This document shows positions 15,465 to 23,820 of a stretch of DNA of 64,000 bases, in pieces. A model generated the notes under the pieces. The model searched no databases. It was not told where the DNA came from and saw only the letters and a program-made list of their open reading frames with translations. The stretch comes from Flavobacterium ammonificans (lineage in GTDB: Bacteria > Bacteroidota > Bacteroidia > Flavobacteriales > Flavobacteriaceae): NCBI RefSeq assembly GCF_020886115.1, contig NZ_AP025185.1, positions 1,240,001-1,304,000 on the forward strand, read 5' to 3'. The translations under genes and the position numbers were made by a program. Every line of letters starts with the position of its first letter. Positions within the stretch are counted from its first letter, which is position 1.

Positions 15465-16534
15465 TGATACCTATTTACAAACCTTATATGTCTGAAAATT
15501 TATTGCCTGAATTGAATGAAATTTTATATTCTGGTCAATTAAGTTATGGAAAGTATGGTAAGCAATTTGAATCACAATTAAAAGAATTTATTGGTTGTGA
15601 ATACATATTAACAATTAATTCTTATAACACAGCTATGCAGGTGGTTTCATCCACTTTAGGGTTGCAATTTGGCGATGAGATAATTGCCAGCCCGGTAAGT
15701 TGTTTAGCATCAAACCAACCATTTGCAACCAAAGGGTTAAAAGTGATTTGGGCTGATATTAATCCTGCTACAGGAACATTATGCCCTGAAGATGTTGAAG
15801 CTAAAATAACTGATAATACAAAAGCCATCTTTCATAATCATTTCTGTGGGTATGTTGGAGATATTGATGCCATTAATAATTTAGGTAAAAAATACGGTAT
15901 TCCTATTATTGATGATGGCATTGAAGCTTTTGGTTCTGAATATAAAGGCAAGAGAGTAGGAAATCTAGGGACAGATGTAACCATTTTTTCTTTTCAAACC
16001 GTTAGATTGCCGAATACCATTGAAGGAGGTGCTATAGCATTTAAGGATAAAGCGTTATATGATAAGGCTGTATTAATTAGAGATTACGGTATTGATAGAA
16101 CTAATTTTAGAACGGCTGATGGAGAAATCAACCCAGAGTGCGATATACAATTAGAAGGCTATGGAGGACTAATGAGCGAAGTAAATTCGTTTATTGGTAC
16201 GAAGCAAATGTTAGATATTAACCAATTATTAAAACAACAGCAGCAGAATGCTATCAAATGGCAAAAAGAGTTACAAAATAGTACTGACATTAAACCATTA
16301 GAGATAGAAAGTAATACCCAGCCTAATTATTGGGTTTTTGGTACGCTTTCAAAAAGCAGTAACGAAACAATAGCTTATTTTAAATCGATAGGTTATTTTG
16401 CAACAGGAGTACACATCAATAATAATATTTATTCTGTTTTCAATAATAAAGTAAATTTAAAAGGAGTAAATAAATTTAAAAAACAATTTGTAGCTATTCC
16501 TTGTGGGTGGTGGTTTAACAATAAAAGACATTAA
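15464..16534 (+). CDS. DegT-family aminotransferase paralogue lacking the PLP lysine
   Basis: The 356-residue homologue of the preceding gene shares 'LYSG' near residue 22, 'EFIG' and the C-terminal 'IPCGWW'. The Schiff-base lysine is replaced by arginine R181 ('FSFQTVRLPNTIEGG', codon AGA), and the phosphate-binding 'NSGTAAL' has become 'NSYNTAM'. After 'CGWW' the frame shifts: removing one T from the TTT at 16514-16516 would continue as 'LTIKDINYEYK', resembling the paralogue's 'VTEEDCDKMV'. It is unlikely to be a normal transaminase. It may be a non-catalytic partner, a dehydratase-like variant (ColD-type enzymes have histidine here) or an early pseudogene. Confidence 0.8.
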   Translation: MIPIYKPYMSENLLPELNEILYSGQLSYGKYGKQFESQLKEFIGCEYILTINSYNTAMQVVSSTLGLQFGDEIIASPVSCLASNQPFATKGLKVIWADINPATGTLCPEDVEAKITDNTKAIFHNHFCGYVGDIDAINNLGKKYGIPIIDDGIEAFGSEYKGKRVGNLGTDVTIFSFQTVRLPNTIEGGAIAFKDKALYDKAVLIRDYGIDRTNFRTADGEINPECDIQLEGYGGLMSEVNSFIGTKQMLDINQLLKQQQQNAIKWQKELQNSTDIKPLEIESNTQPNYWVFGTLSKSSNETIAYFKSIGYFATGVHINNNIYSVFNNKVNLKGVNKFKKQFVAIPCGWWFNNKRH

Positions 16535-16536
16535 TT

Positions 16537-17406
16537 ATGAATACAAATGAAATTGACAAATCAGCAAAGATTCATCCTAATGTTATTTTGGGTGAGTATA
16601 ATAGAATTGGAAAAAATGTTGTAATTGAAATTTTAGGAAGTAATCCTAATGTTATCGCACTAATAGGTGATAATAATATTATAAGTGATAATACAAGAAT
16701 TTATATTCACGGTGAATTTATCGTTGGAGATTGGAATGTTTTTCATAATGATATGCTAATAATGCCGGAAGATTCAATGAGAATAGGGCATAATTGCTGG
16801 TTTGGACAAAATACGATTTTAGATGGTGCGGGAGGACTGGAAATTGGAAATGGTGTAAGAGTGGGTATGTATTCTCAAATTTGGACCCATGTAGCAAGTG
16901 GAGAACAAATTGAAGGATGTATACTTTATGCTAAGAGAAAAACAATCATAAATGATGATGTTTGGTTGGTAGGCAGTTGTGTTGTTGGTTCAGGAATTGT
17001 TCTTGGGAAAAGAAGTACAGCTTTAATTAATTCTGTAATTACAAAAGATACTTTGCCAGATAAAGCATATTCAGGTAGTCCGGCGAAGATTATGGAGCAT
17101 GTTAAATTTTACCTTCCAAAAACAATAGATGAAAAATTTGATATGCTAAAATTATGGTTGTATGAGTTTGTTGAGCTAAGCAACGGAATTTTTAAATTAG
17201 AAGTAGACAAAAGTGAATTAAATCTTTTTAATTTGAAAGAAAATCAAAATGTAATTTTTACAAAATCAAAAACTAAGTCACTTGATTTGTCTCAGAGTAT
17301 TTTTTATTTATTCGATAAAACATTTAATAAAACTAATTCGATATCCGAGAGAGCTATTTATAAGTTTTTGTACAATAACAAAGCAAGATTCATCCCTAAT
17401 AATTAA
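16537..17406 (+). CDS. Left-handed beta-helix (hexapeptide) acyltransferase with C-terminal extension
   Basis: The 289-residue protein has repeated hexapeptide-like turns over residues about 10-195 ('IHPNVILGEYNRIG', 'IGHNCWFGQNTILDG', 'LEIGNGVRVGMYSQIWTH', 'INDDVWLVGSCVVGSGIVLG', 'AYSGSPAKIM'). The fold is that of trimeric acetyl/acyl-transferases. A tail of about 85 residues, rich in lysine and asparagine, has no motif I recognise. Placed after the dehydratase-aminotransferase pair, it probably N- or O-acylates the resulting amino sugar. It is followed by 57 nt and a gene remnant, a sign of rearrangement at this junction. Confidence 0.75.
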   Translation: MNTNEIDKSAKIHPNVILGEYNRIGKNVVIEILGSNPNVIALIGDNNIISDNTRIYIHGEFIVGDWNVFHNDMLIMPEDSMRIGHNCWFGQNTILDGAGGLEIGNGVRVGMYSQIWTHVASGEQIEGCILYAKRKTIINDDVWLVGSCVVGSGIVLGKRSTALINSVITKDTLPDKAYSGSPAKIMEHVKFYLPKTIDEKFDMLKLWLYEFVELSNGIFKLEVDKSELNLFNLKENQNVIFTKSKTKSLDLSQSIFYLFDKTFNKTNSISERAIYKFLYNNKARFIPNN

Positions 17407-17463
17407 TTTATTTTACTTTTAGTCATAATAAATATCTAATTATATAAATACTTAATTTAATAA

Positions 17464-17721
17464 ATGGGGGCAGAAATTAAGAATATAAAATATGTTTTTC
17501 CTAATCAGAAGATCACTAATACTGATTTAAGTGATCAATTTACAGATTTTGATTTTGGAAAATTTAAGGATAGTAAATTAAATCTAGGGGATTTTAATAA
17601 AATGACTTTACAAGAAATATATAATTTTATTAAATGCTTAACAGATCCATATCCAAATGCATTCTTAGAAGATAATAAACTAATATTTAAAAATGTCAGC
17701 TATATACCTTCAAAGAAATAA
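17464..17721 (+). pseudogene. Chimeric remnant: KASIII N-terminus joined to sugar-formyltransferase C-terminus
   Basis: This 85-codon frame is too short for any full enzyme and looks like two broken genes joined in frame. Residues 1-36 ('MGAEIKNIKYVFPNQKITN', then 'DFDFGKFKD') match the opening of the ketoacyl-ACP synthase at 27449 ('MGSVIKGIEYVYPERKVTN', 'DYDFSKFED'). Residues about 37-80 ('MTLQEIYNFIKCLTDPYPNAF') look like the C-terminal subdomain of Fmt-like sugar N-formyltransferases, which carry a DPYPGAF-type motif. Neither half has an active site. It is best explained as the scar of a deletion between a KASIII gene and a formyltransferase gene of an earlier cassette. Expression is possible but function is doubtful. 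Confidence 0.7.
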
Positions 17722-17733
17722 AGATATTAGTAA

Positions 17734-19233
17734 ATGTTAAGAAACATATTAGCAAATTTTTTAGGAAGATTTTGGGGGTTTTTATCCGCTTTTTTGTTTA
17801 CTCCTTTATATATAAAATTTCTAGGAGTTGAATCTTATTCTATAATAAGTTTTTCACTAGTTTTGTCAGGCTTTATGTTTGTTCTGGGAGCGGGTTTATC
17901 TACTACACTTACTAGGGAATTTGCACTAAAAACCAATTCAAATAATGATAAAGTTAATACAATAAAAACATTTGAACTTTTCTACTATTTTATTAGTCTA
18001 GTTATTTTGTTATTATTTTTCACTTTTTCAGGATTTATTTCTCATAATTGGTTAAATCTTGATAAAGTCTCACCTGATGATGTGTCTTTTTTTATAAAAA
18101 TTATTGGATTTGGCATTTCATTTCAACTGTTATGTGAGTTTTATATAGGAGGTTTTATGGGTTTGGAGAAACAAATAAAAGCGAACACATATCAGATTAT
18201 ATGGGGTATTTTTAGAAATGGAATTGTAATAATACCAATTTATTTTTTTCCTAGTTTGAAATTGTACTTTATATGGCAATCAATAATTACCATAATTTAT
18301 GCATTAGTTTTGAGATATAACCTATTAAATGAATTAAATGTACAAATACCAATATTTCGTAAACCTGTTTTTGATAAAAGTGTATTAAACAATACATGGA
18401 AGTTTGCAGCTGGAATTTTTTTAGTGTCTTTAGTGGCAAGTTTTAATACACAAATGGACAAACTTGCAATTAGTAAGCTATTGCCAATTAATATTTTGGG
18501 ATATTACACTTTAGCAATTTCATTAGCTCAATCTATTATTTTATTAGTAAATCCAATTTCATCAGCTGTTATGCCAAGGATTTCTTCTTTGTTTTCTCAA
18601 GACAAATATGTTGAGGTCAAAGATTTGTATGAAAAAATGACTTTATTTATTTCAATTTTAGTTTTTTCATTTGGACTTAATATTTTATTTAATGGCAAAA
18701 ATTTAATTTGGATTTGGACAAATAATTTGGGTTTAGCAAATAATTCTTCAATATATATACCGATTTTGTCAGTTGGAATGATTGTGTATTCTTTTCAAAT
18801 TCTTCCATTTAATTTAGCAATAGCAAATGCCTACACTAAACTTAATAATATATTAGGAATTTTAAGTTTAATAGTTACATTGCCAGGATATTGGATCATG
18901 ACAAATATATATGGTGCAATTGGAGCAGCAATAACTTGGTGCATAGTTCAGTCGTTAATAACAATTATTTATGTTTACTTAGTACATAAAAAATTCTTGC
19001 CAGATATTATTCAATTAAAATTTTCAATAAACAATTATATTAAACCATTAATAATTATATTGATAATTACATATATCTTTAATCAGTTTACTAATTTTTG
19101 GCCAAGTCGTTTTGGACAGTTTTTTTGGATAGGATTATCTACAATAGTTTCAATATTAGTTGCTATAGTCTTTTTATTTAGAACAAAAGATTACGAGAAA
19201 TACATCAAAAGATTAAAAAAAATATTTAAATGA
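17734..19233 (+). CDS. wzx: Wzx-type O-antigen flippase
   Basis: The 499-residue polytopic membrane protein is of the polysaccharide transport (MATE-like/Wzx) family and begins 'MLRNILANFLGRFWGFLSAF'. Some twelve to fourteen hydrophobic segments are spread over its length, with 'GVESYSIISFSLVLSGFMFV' and 'PISSAVMPRISSLFSQ' typical of Wzx. It moves the undecaprenyl-linked repeat unit to the periplasmic leaflet. The last bases overlap the start of the next glycosyltransferase (ATGA). Codon use is strongly AT-biased, as in the neighbouring genes. Confidence 0.88.
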   Translation: MLRNILANFLGRFWGFLSAFLFTPLYIKFLGVESYSIISFSLVLSGFMFVLGAGLSTTLTREFALKTNSNNDKVNTIKTFELFYYFISLVILLLFFTFSGFISHNWLNLDKVSPDDVSFFIKIIGFGISFQLLCEFYIGGFMGLEKQIKANTYQIIWGIFRNGIVIIPIYFFPSLKLYFIWQSIITIIYALVLRYNLLNELNVQIPIFRKPVFDKSVLNNTWKFAAGIFLVSLVASFNTQMDKLAISKLLPINILGYYTLAISLAQSIILLVNPISSAVMPRISSLFSQDKYVEVKDLYEKMTLFISILVFSFGLNILFNGKNLIWIWTNNLGLANNSSIYIPILSVGMIVYSFQILPFNLAIANAYTKLNNILGILSLIVTLPGYWIMTNIYGAIGAAITWCIVQSLITIIYVYLVHKKFLPDIIQLKFSINNYIKPLIIILIITYIFNQFTNFWPSRFGQFFWIGLSTIVSILVAIVFLFRTKDYEKYIKRLKKIFK

Positions 19234-20426
19234 GTAATATAGCTTTATCAATCGTTATTCCAACAAAAAATAGGGTTGAGTATGCAAAAATCTGTATTTG
19301 TTCTATTTTAAATTTTGAATATAATAATTTTGAGTTAGTTGTAGTAGACAATAGCGATGAGGATTTGTTGCAAAATTGGATTTATTCAAATATTTCAGAT
19401 TCACGATTAAAGTATATTAGAAAAAATGAATTTCTCACTGTAGTAGAAAATTTTCAAATTGGTATTGATAATGCTAATGGAGAATATGTTTGCACCATGG
19501 GCGATGATGATGGGCTAAACCCTGAAATAATAGAATTGGTAAAATGGGCAAAAAAAAATAATATTGATGCAGTGACACCTAAATTTATAGCTGATTATAT
19601 ATGGCCAGATTTAAATCATTTAAAAGATAATTCTACAATTGGTGGAACTTTAAAGATAAAAAAATTCAATAATAATTTTTCTTTTTTAAATGTTAAAAAT
19701 GGATTAAATCAATTAAGTAGAACTTGTGGTATGGATTTAGCAGATTCATTTTATATTCCAAAAATATATTATGGGATCATTAAAAATGATGTTTTAAAAA
19801 AAGCAAAAAATGAAATAGGAACAAATTTTCCTGGTGTCAGCCCAGATCTTTCAGGAGCAATTGTAGCTTCAGCATATATAAATAAATATTGTGTAATTGA
19901 TTATCCGATTTTTATTGCTGGAAGTTCCATAAAAAGTACTGCAGGATCAAGTAATCTAAAAAAGCATCATGGATCATTAAACGATCAAAAGCATATTTCT
20001 AGAAATGCTATTGTTTCATGGCCGAAACAAATACCTAATATTTTTTCGGTTGAAACTGTTTGGAGTCAGTCAGCTTATATGTCTTTAAAAGCGATTAGAA
20101 GAGATGATTTAGTAGCTAGTTATAATTTTCCAAGAATTTATGCTAGTTTATTAATGTTTAATAGAAGTTATTACAAATATGTAATTAGTTCTTTTTTATT
20201 TACTTTTCAAAAATCAATAGTATTAAATTTATTTAAAGTTCTAATTGAATATATAAATTTAATATTTAGAAGAGCTAAGTACTTAATATTAAATTTAAGA
20301 AATAAATTTTTTGGAAGCGCATTATTATATAGCGAAATTCATAATATTGACCAAGCTAATTTAAAACTTTCAGAATATTTGAAGCGCAATAATTTCTCTA
20401 TAAATAAAATATTATACAATGATTAA
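19230..20426 (+). CDS. Family 2 glycosyltransferase
   Basis: The 398-residue protein has a GT-A fold N-terminus: 'LSIVIPTKNRVEYAKICI' at residues 6-23, 'ELVVVDNSDEDL' and the metal-binding 'MGDDDGL' near residue 90 in place of DxD. It is cytoplasmic or membrane-associated and adds one sugar to the lipid-linked repeat unit. The C-terminal half is basic, with amphipathic or hydrophobic stretches. It overlaps wzx at the start and the next gene at its end, so it belongs to the same transcript. Donor and acceptor cannot be told from sequence. Confidence 0.85.
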   Translation: MSNIALSIVIPTKNRVEYAKICICSILNFEYNNFELVVVDNSDEDLLQNWIYSNISDSRLKYIRKNEFLTVVENFQIGIDNANGEYVCTMGDDDGLNPEIIELVKWAKKNNIDAVTPKFIADYIWPDLNHLKDNSTIGGTLKIKKFNNNFSFLNVKNGLNQLSRTCGMDLADSFYIPKIYYGIIKNDVLKKAKNEIGTNFPGVSPDLSGAIVASAYINKYCVIDYPIFIAGSSIKSTAGSSNLKKHHGSLNDQKHISRNAIVSWPKQIPNIFSVETVWSQSAYMSLKAIRRDDLVASYNFPRIYASLLMFNRSYYKYVISSFLFTFQKSIVLNLFKVLIEYINLIFRRAKYLILNLRNKFFGSALLYSEIHNIDQANLKLSEYLKRNNFSINKILYND

Positions 20427-21489
20427 AGTTTGTTTTCCATTAGAGGGATTAAATAATTCAGGAGGACTAAGGGTAATAACCGATTTAGCAAACTATTTAT
20501 CAGAAAATGGATTAATTGTGGATGTGATTGTTCCTGATTATAGAAGTGATTGTTTTTATCAATTTTCTGAAAAGGTAAATTTGATAATTGTCAATACAAA
20601 TTCCATTTTTGGAAAAAGACTTTTTTATCTTTTTTATTTTATTCGTTATTCAGCAAAAAAAAAATATGATTTTTCTTTCGCAACAGGCTATAAAACTCCA
20701 TTATTTGTTTATTTATCTAAATTATTCAACTTTTCTAACACCAAAATAGTTTACCTAATACAACATTATGAAATTTCAAGTCAAATTAATTTCACTAAAA
20801 AACAAAATAAATTATCTAAACTAATAAAAATCGGGATTGCAAATATTGGTTTTATTGTGCCATCCATTAAAGTTGCTGTTTCAGATTGGATTAAATTACA
20901 AATAAAAGATCCTAAAATAAATGTTATACCAAATGGAATAGACCTTGATGTCTTTAAAGTTAAAGTATTACCTGAGCAAAGAGAATTCTACTCGATTGGT
21001 ATAGTTGGTTCAACTAAACCTATTAAAGGTTATGATTTAATTATTGAGGCAATTTCTAATTTGAGATGTGATTTGCGATCTCAAATAAAATTATTTGTAC
21101 TTTCAAATGAGAACATTAAACTTCCTTTAAATATTAATTCTCAGCATAAAATTCCTAAAACAAGTGAAGATATTTCTAATTTCTATAATTGCTGTAATAT
21201 ATTCATATTTGGCTCATATGAAGAGGGTTTTGGATTACCTCCTTTAGAAGCAATGGCATCAGGATGTGCGGTTTTAAGTTCTGATTGTGGTGGTGTTAGA
21301 ACTTTTCTTGATGAAACAAACTCGTTTCTGTTTGATTCTGGAGATACTAAGCATTTAGAAAAAAAATTAGATTATATGCTTAATAATCCGACTCAAATAA
21401 ATGAGGTGAGACAAATGGGCATTTTAAAATCAAAAGAATTTTCCTTAGAATTAATGCTAAATTCATATATTAATCTTTTAAAAAAATAG
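20419..21489 (+). CDS. Family 4-like glycosyltransferase
   Basis: The 356-residue protein has a GT-B fold: N-terminal 'CFPLEGLNNSGGLRVITDLA', central 'VIPNGIDLDVFKV', then 'IGIVGSTKPIKGYDLIIEA' and the C-terminal donor-site motif 'GSYEEGFGLPPLEAMASG', which has the family's EX7E glutamates. It is a retaining transferase by family. It overlaps the previous gene by 8 nt and is followed by the Wzy polymerase. The sugar specificity is unknown. Confidence 0.85.
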   Translation: MIKVCFPLEGLNNSGGLRVITDLANYLSENGLIVDVIVPDYRSDCFYQFSEKVNLIIVNTNSIFGKRLFYLFYFIRYSAKKKYDFSFATGYKTPLFVYLSKLFNFSNTKIVYLIQHYEISSQINFTKKQNKLSKLIKIGIANIGFIVPSIKVAVSDWIKLQIKDPKINVIPNGIDLDVFKVKVLPEQREFYSIGIVGSTKPIKGYDLIIEAISNLRCDLRSQIKLFVLSNENIKLPLNINSQHKIPKTSEDISNFYNCCNIFIFGSYEEGFGLPPLEAMASGCAVLSSDCGGVRTFLDETNSFLFDSGDTKHLEKKLDYMLNNPTQINEVRQMGILKSKEFSLELMLNSYINLLKK

Positions 21490-21494
21490 TATAA

Positions 21495-22742
21495 TTGAAA
21501 TTTTTAAAAGATTTATTGATCTATACAGTTCCTTTTGTTTTAATAGTTGGAACTAATTTTAATTTAAGTGGTTTAATTGGAATTAACATTGCAATAGGAT
21601 ATTCAGAGTTTGTAATTTTTTTATTATTAATATGTTTATTAATTGATAACAAAGTTATTTTTCCTAAAAGGTTGATTTATGCCTTTCTTTCATATTTAGC
21701 AGCAATTATATTATCATTAATTTTTTCTTCAAGATTTATTTCTATAATTTCAATTATTGAATTAATAAGATGGATTGAATATTTTATTTTATTTGTTTGT
21801 ATATATTCTTTGGCAGATAGGAACAATATATATAAATCTCTATATTTATTAATGATGGCCTCAATTTGGTTTATTAGTACCGCTGTTTATCAAACTTTTA
21901 CATTTAATTTTTATGAGAAAAGAATTTATGGTACTTTTCTGTCAGCCGCAGATATTGCAGAAGAATCTGTTTCAAATCCAAATGTTGCTGGGGCTTTTTT
22001 AGTAGGTTGTTTTCTTTTTTTTTACTCTTTTAAACGATATGATTTTAAATCGATTACGCATAAGTATTGCCTAGTTTTTTTACAAAATGTTAGTTTCGTT
22101 TTAGTTCTTTATACTTTATCAAGAAGTGCATTCATTGGAATGATATTAGGTTTATTTGTTTTATTATATTTTTTTAAAAAAAATATAATAAAAACTATTT
22201 TATTTATATTCTGTACATTTATTATTTTATTTTTAGCTATAATTTCTTTTATATCAGATTATGAAGAGTTTGCTATAATAGAAAGAGCAATAAGTACTTT
22301 TGATAGTTCAACTAATTCTGGAGCGTCTGTTGTAGCTAGATTTGAAAACTCATCAACAACTTTAGATGTTGTATGGGATAATTTTGTTTTTGGAATTGGT
22401 TTTGGGGATTTAGAAAATCAATTTAATCTTGTACCGGATAATTATTATATACACAATTTTGCCGAAACAGGTATCGTTGGTTTTGTTACTTCTGCCATAT
22501 TATTGATTGTAATATTTTTAGACTTATTGAAAATGAAAAAAAGCAATATAGATAGTTATTTTTTTTATTTTATATGCGCTTTTATAGCTTTTTATGTTTC
22601 GTTTTTGTTTGAAAATTATGCTGCAAATCTTTTTAGAAGTCCAAGGTTACTTGGTCTTTTCTGGTTTGTTTTAGCAATCATTTACAAGTATTATTATATT
22701 ATTAAAAATAATACAATTTCTAATAAGGTTATAAATGAATAG
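21495..22742 (+). CDS. wzy: Wzy-type O-antigen polymerase
   Basis: The 415-residue membrane protein has about ten to eleven hydrophobic segments and one larger periplasmic loop around residues 255-315, the expected Wzy architecture. It contains a Wzy_C-like region ('LVLYTLSRSAFIGMILGLF', then 'WDNFVFGIGFGDLENQF' and 'YYIHNFAETGIVGF'). The start must be TTG (21495), since the next ATG is far inside the first third. It would join repeat units at the periplasmic face. The assignment rests on topology, the motif and the wzx-GT-GT-wzy context. WaaL-type ligases share this topology and are the main alternative. Confidence 0.8.
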   Translation: MKFLKDLLIYTVPFVLIVGTNFNLSGLIGINIAIGYSEFVIFLLLICLLIDNKVIFPKRLIYAFLSYLAAIILSLIFSSRFISIISIIELIRWIEYFILFVCIYSLADRNNIYKSLYLLMMASIWFISTAVYQTFTFNFYEKRIYGTFLSAADIAEESVSNPNVAGAFLVGCFLFFYSFKRYDFKSITHKYCLVFLQNVSFVLVLYTLSRSAFIGMILGLFVLLYFFKKNIIKTILFIFCTFIILFLAIISFISDYEEFAIIERAISTFDSSTNSGASVVARFENSSTTLDVVWDNFVFGIGFGDLENQFNLVPDNYYIHNFAETGIVGFVTSAILLIVIFLDLLKMKKSNIDSYFFYFICAFIAFYVSFLFENYAANLFRSPRLLGLFWFVLAIIYKYYYIIKNNTISNKVINE

Positions 22743-23820
22743 TATAGTTTATTTTACTAAATATACAGAAAAAGGACCAAGCAGTAGGTATAGGTCATTT
22801 CAATATAAGGATATTCTAGAGAAAGAGTTCCATATCCAATATTATCCATTATTTGATGATGATTATATTAATAATCTATATGCCAACAAAAAAATAAATT
22901 ATTATCAAATACTGACATCCTATTGTTCACGAATTTTTAAAGTTTTAAAATATCTTAGAACAGATAAAATAGTTTTTATTGAATATGAGTTATTGCCCTA
23001 TTTTCCACCTATTTTAGAATATTTGCTGTATAAGACTAATGTAAAAATAATTTTGGATTATGATGATGCTATATTTCATAATTATGATTTACATTCAAAG
23101 AAGATGGTCAGATATTTGTATGGAAATAAAATACCTTCAATAGTTAAATATGCAAATACGGTAATTACTGGAAGCCCATATCTTTCATCATATTTAAATA
23201 GATTTACAACTAAAATAGTTGAAATTCCAACGAGTGTAAACTATGCAAATTATAAATCAAAATGCCAATTTAAAACTAGTAATAATTCAATATCTATAGG
23301 ATGGATAGGTTCTAAATCTACTTCTATAAATATTATTAATATTAAAGAAGTCATAAAAAAAATATATGGGATAAATCCTAAAATCACATTTAAATTTATG
23401 GGATTTGATAGCAATTTGAAATCTCAATTGGATCTCCCAAATGTTGAATTTTATAATTGGTCTGTGAAAGAAGAATTGATTTTTTTAAATGATATTGATT
23501 TGGGAATTATGCCATTAGAAGACACGCCTTTCAATAGAGGAAAATGCGGTTTTAAACTTATCCAATATATGGCAATGGGAAAGCCAACTTTATCAACACC
23601 TTTGGAAGCAAATGTGAAAATAAATAGAAATAATAGTAATTTATTTGCAACCAATAAAGACGAATGGGTAGAATGTATCAATAAATTTATTTCTAATGAA
23701 AGTTTTTATAGAGAAGTCGGTTTTAGGAATCAAAAAATTGTAGAAGAATATTATTCCGTTGAAGCCAATAGTATAAGTTATATTAATATATTTAATCAGT
23801 TATTCAATGTGCGGAATTAA
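22735..23820 (+). CDS. GT-B glycosyltransferase ('GPSSRYR' type)
   Basis: The 361-residue protein opens with 'KYTEKGPSSRYRSFQYKDIL', found in a group of polysaccharide GT-B transferases. 'LDYDDAIFHNYD' lies in the middle of the N-terminal half, and the C-terminal half has 'SIGWIGSKST' and 'GIMPLEDTPFNRGKCGFKL', where the conserved acidic residue and the KCGFK element contact the donor. It overlaps wzy by 8 nt and the asparagine-synthase gene by 14 nt. The donor sugar is unknown. Confidence 0.82.
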   Translation: MNSIVYFTKYTEKGPSSRYRSFQYKDILEKEFHIQYYPLFDDDYINNLYANKKINYYQILTSYCSRIFKVLKYLRTDKIVFIEYELLPYFPPILEYLLYKTNVKIILDYDDAIFHNYDLHSKKMVRYLYGNKIPSIVKYANTVITGSPYLSSYLNRFTTKIVEIPTSVNYANYKSKCQFKTSNNSISIGWIGSKSTSINIINIKEVIKKIYGINPKITFKFMGFDSNLKSQLDLPNVEFYNWSVKEELIFLNDIDLGIMPLEDTPFNRGKCGFKLIQYMAMGKPTLSTPLEANVKINRNNSNLFATNKDEWVECINKFISNESFYREVGFRNQKIVEEYYSVEANSISYINIFNQLFNVRN

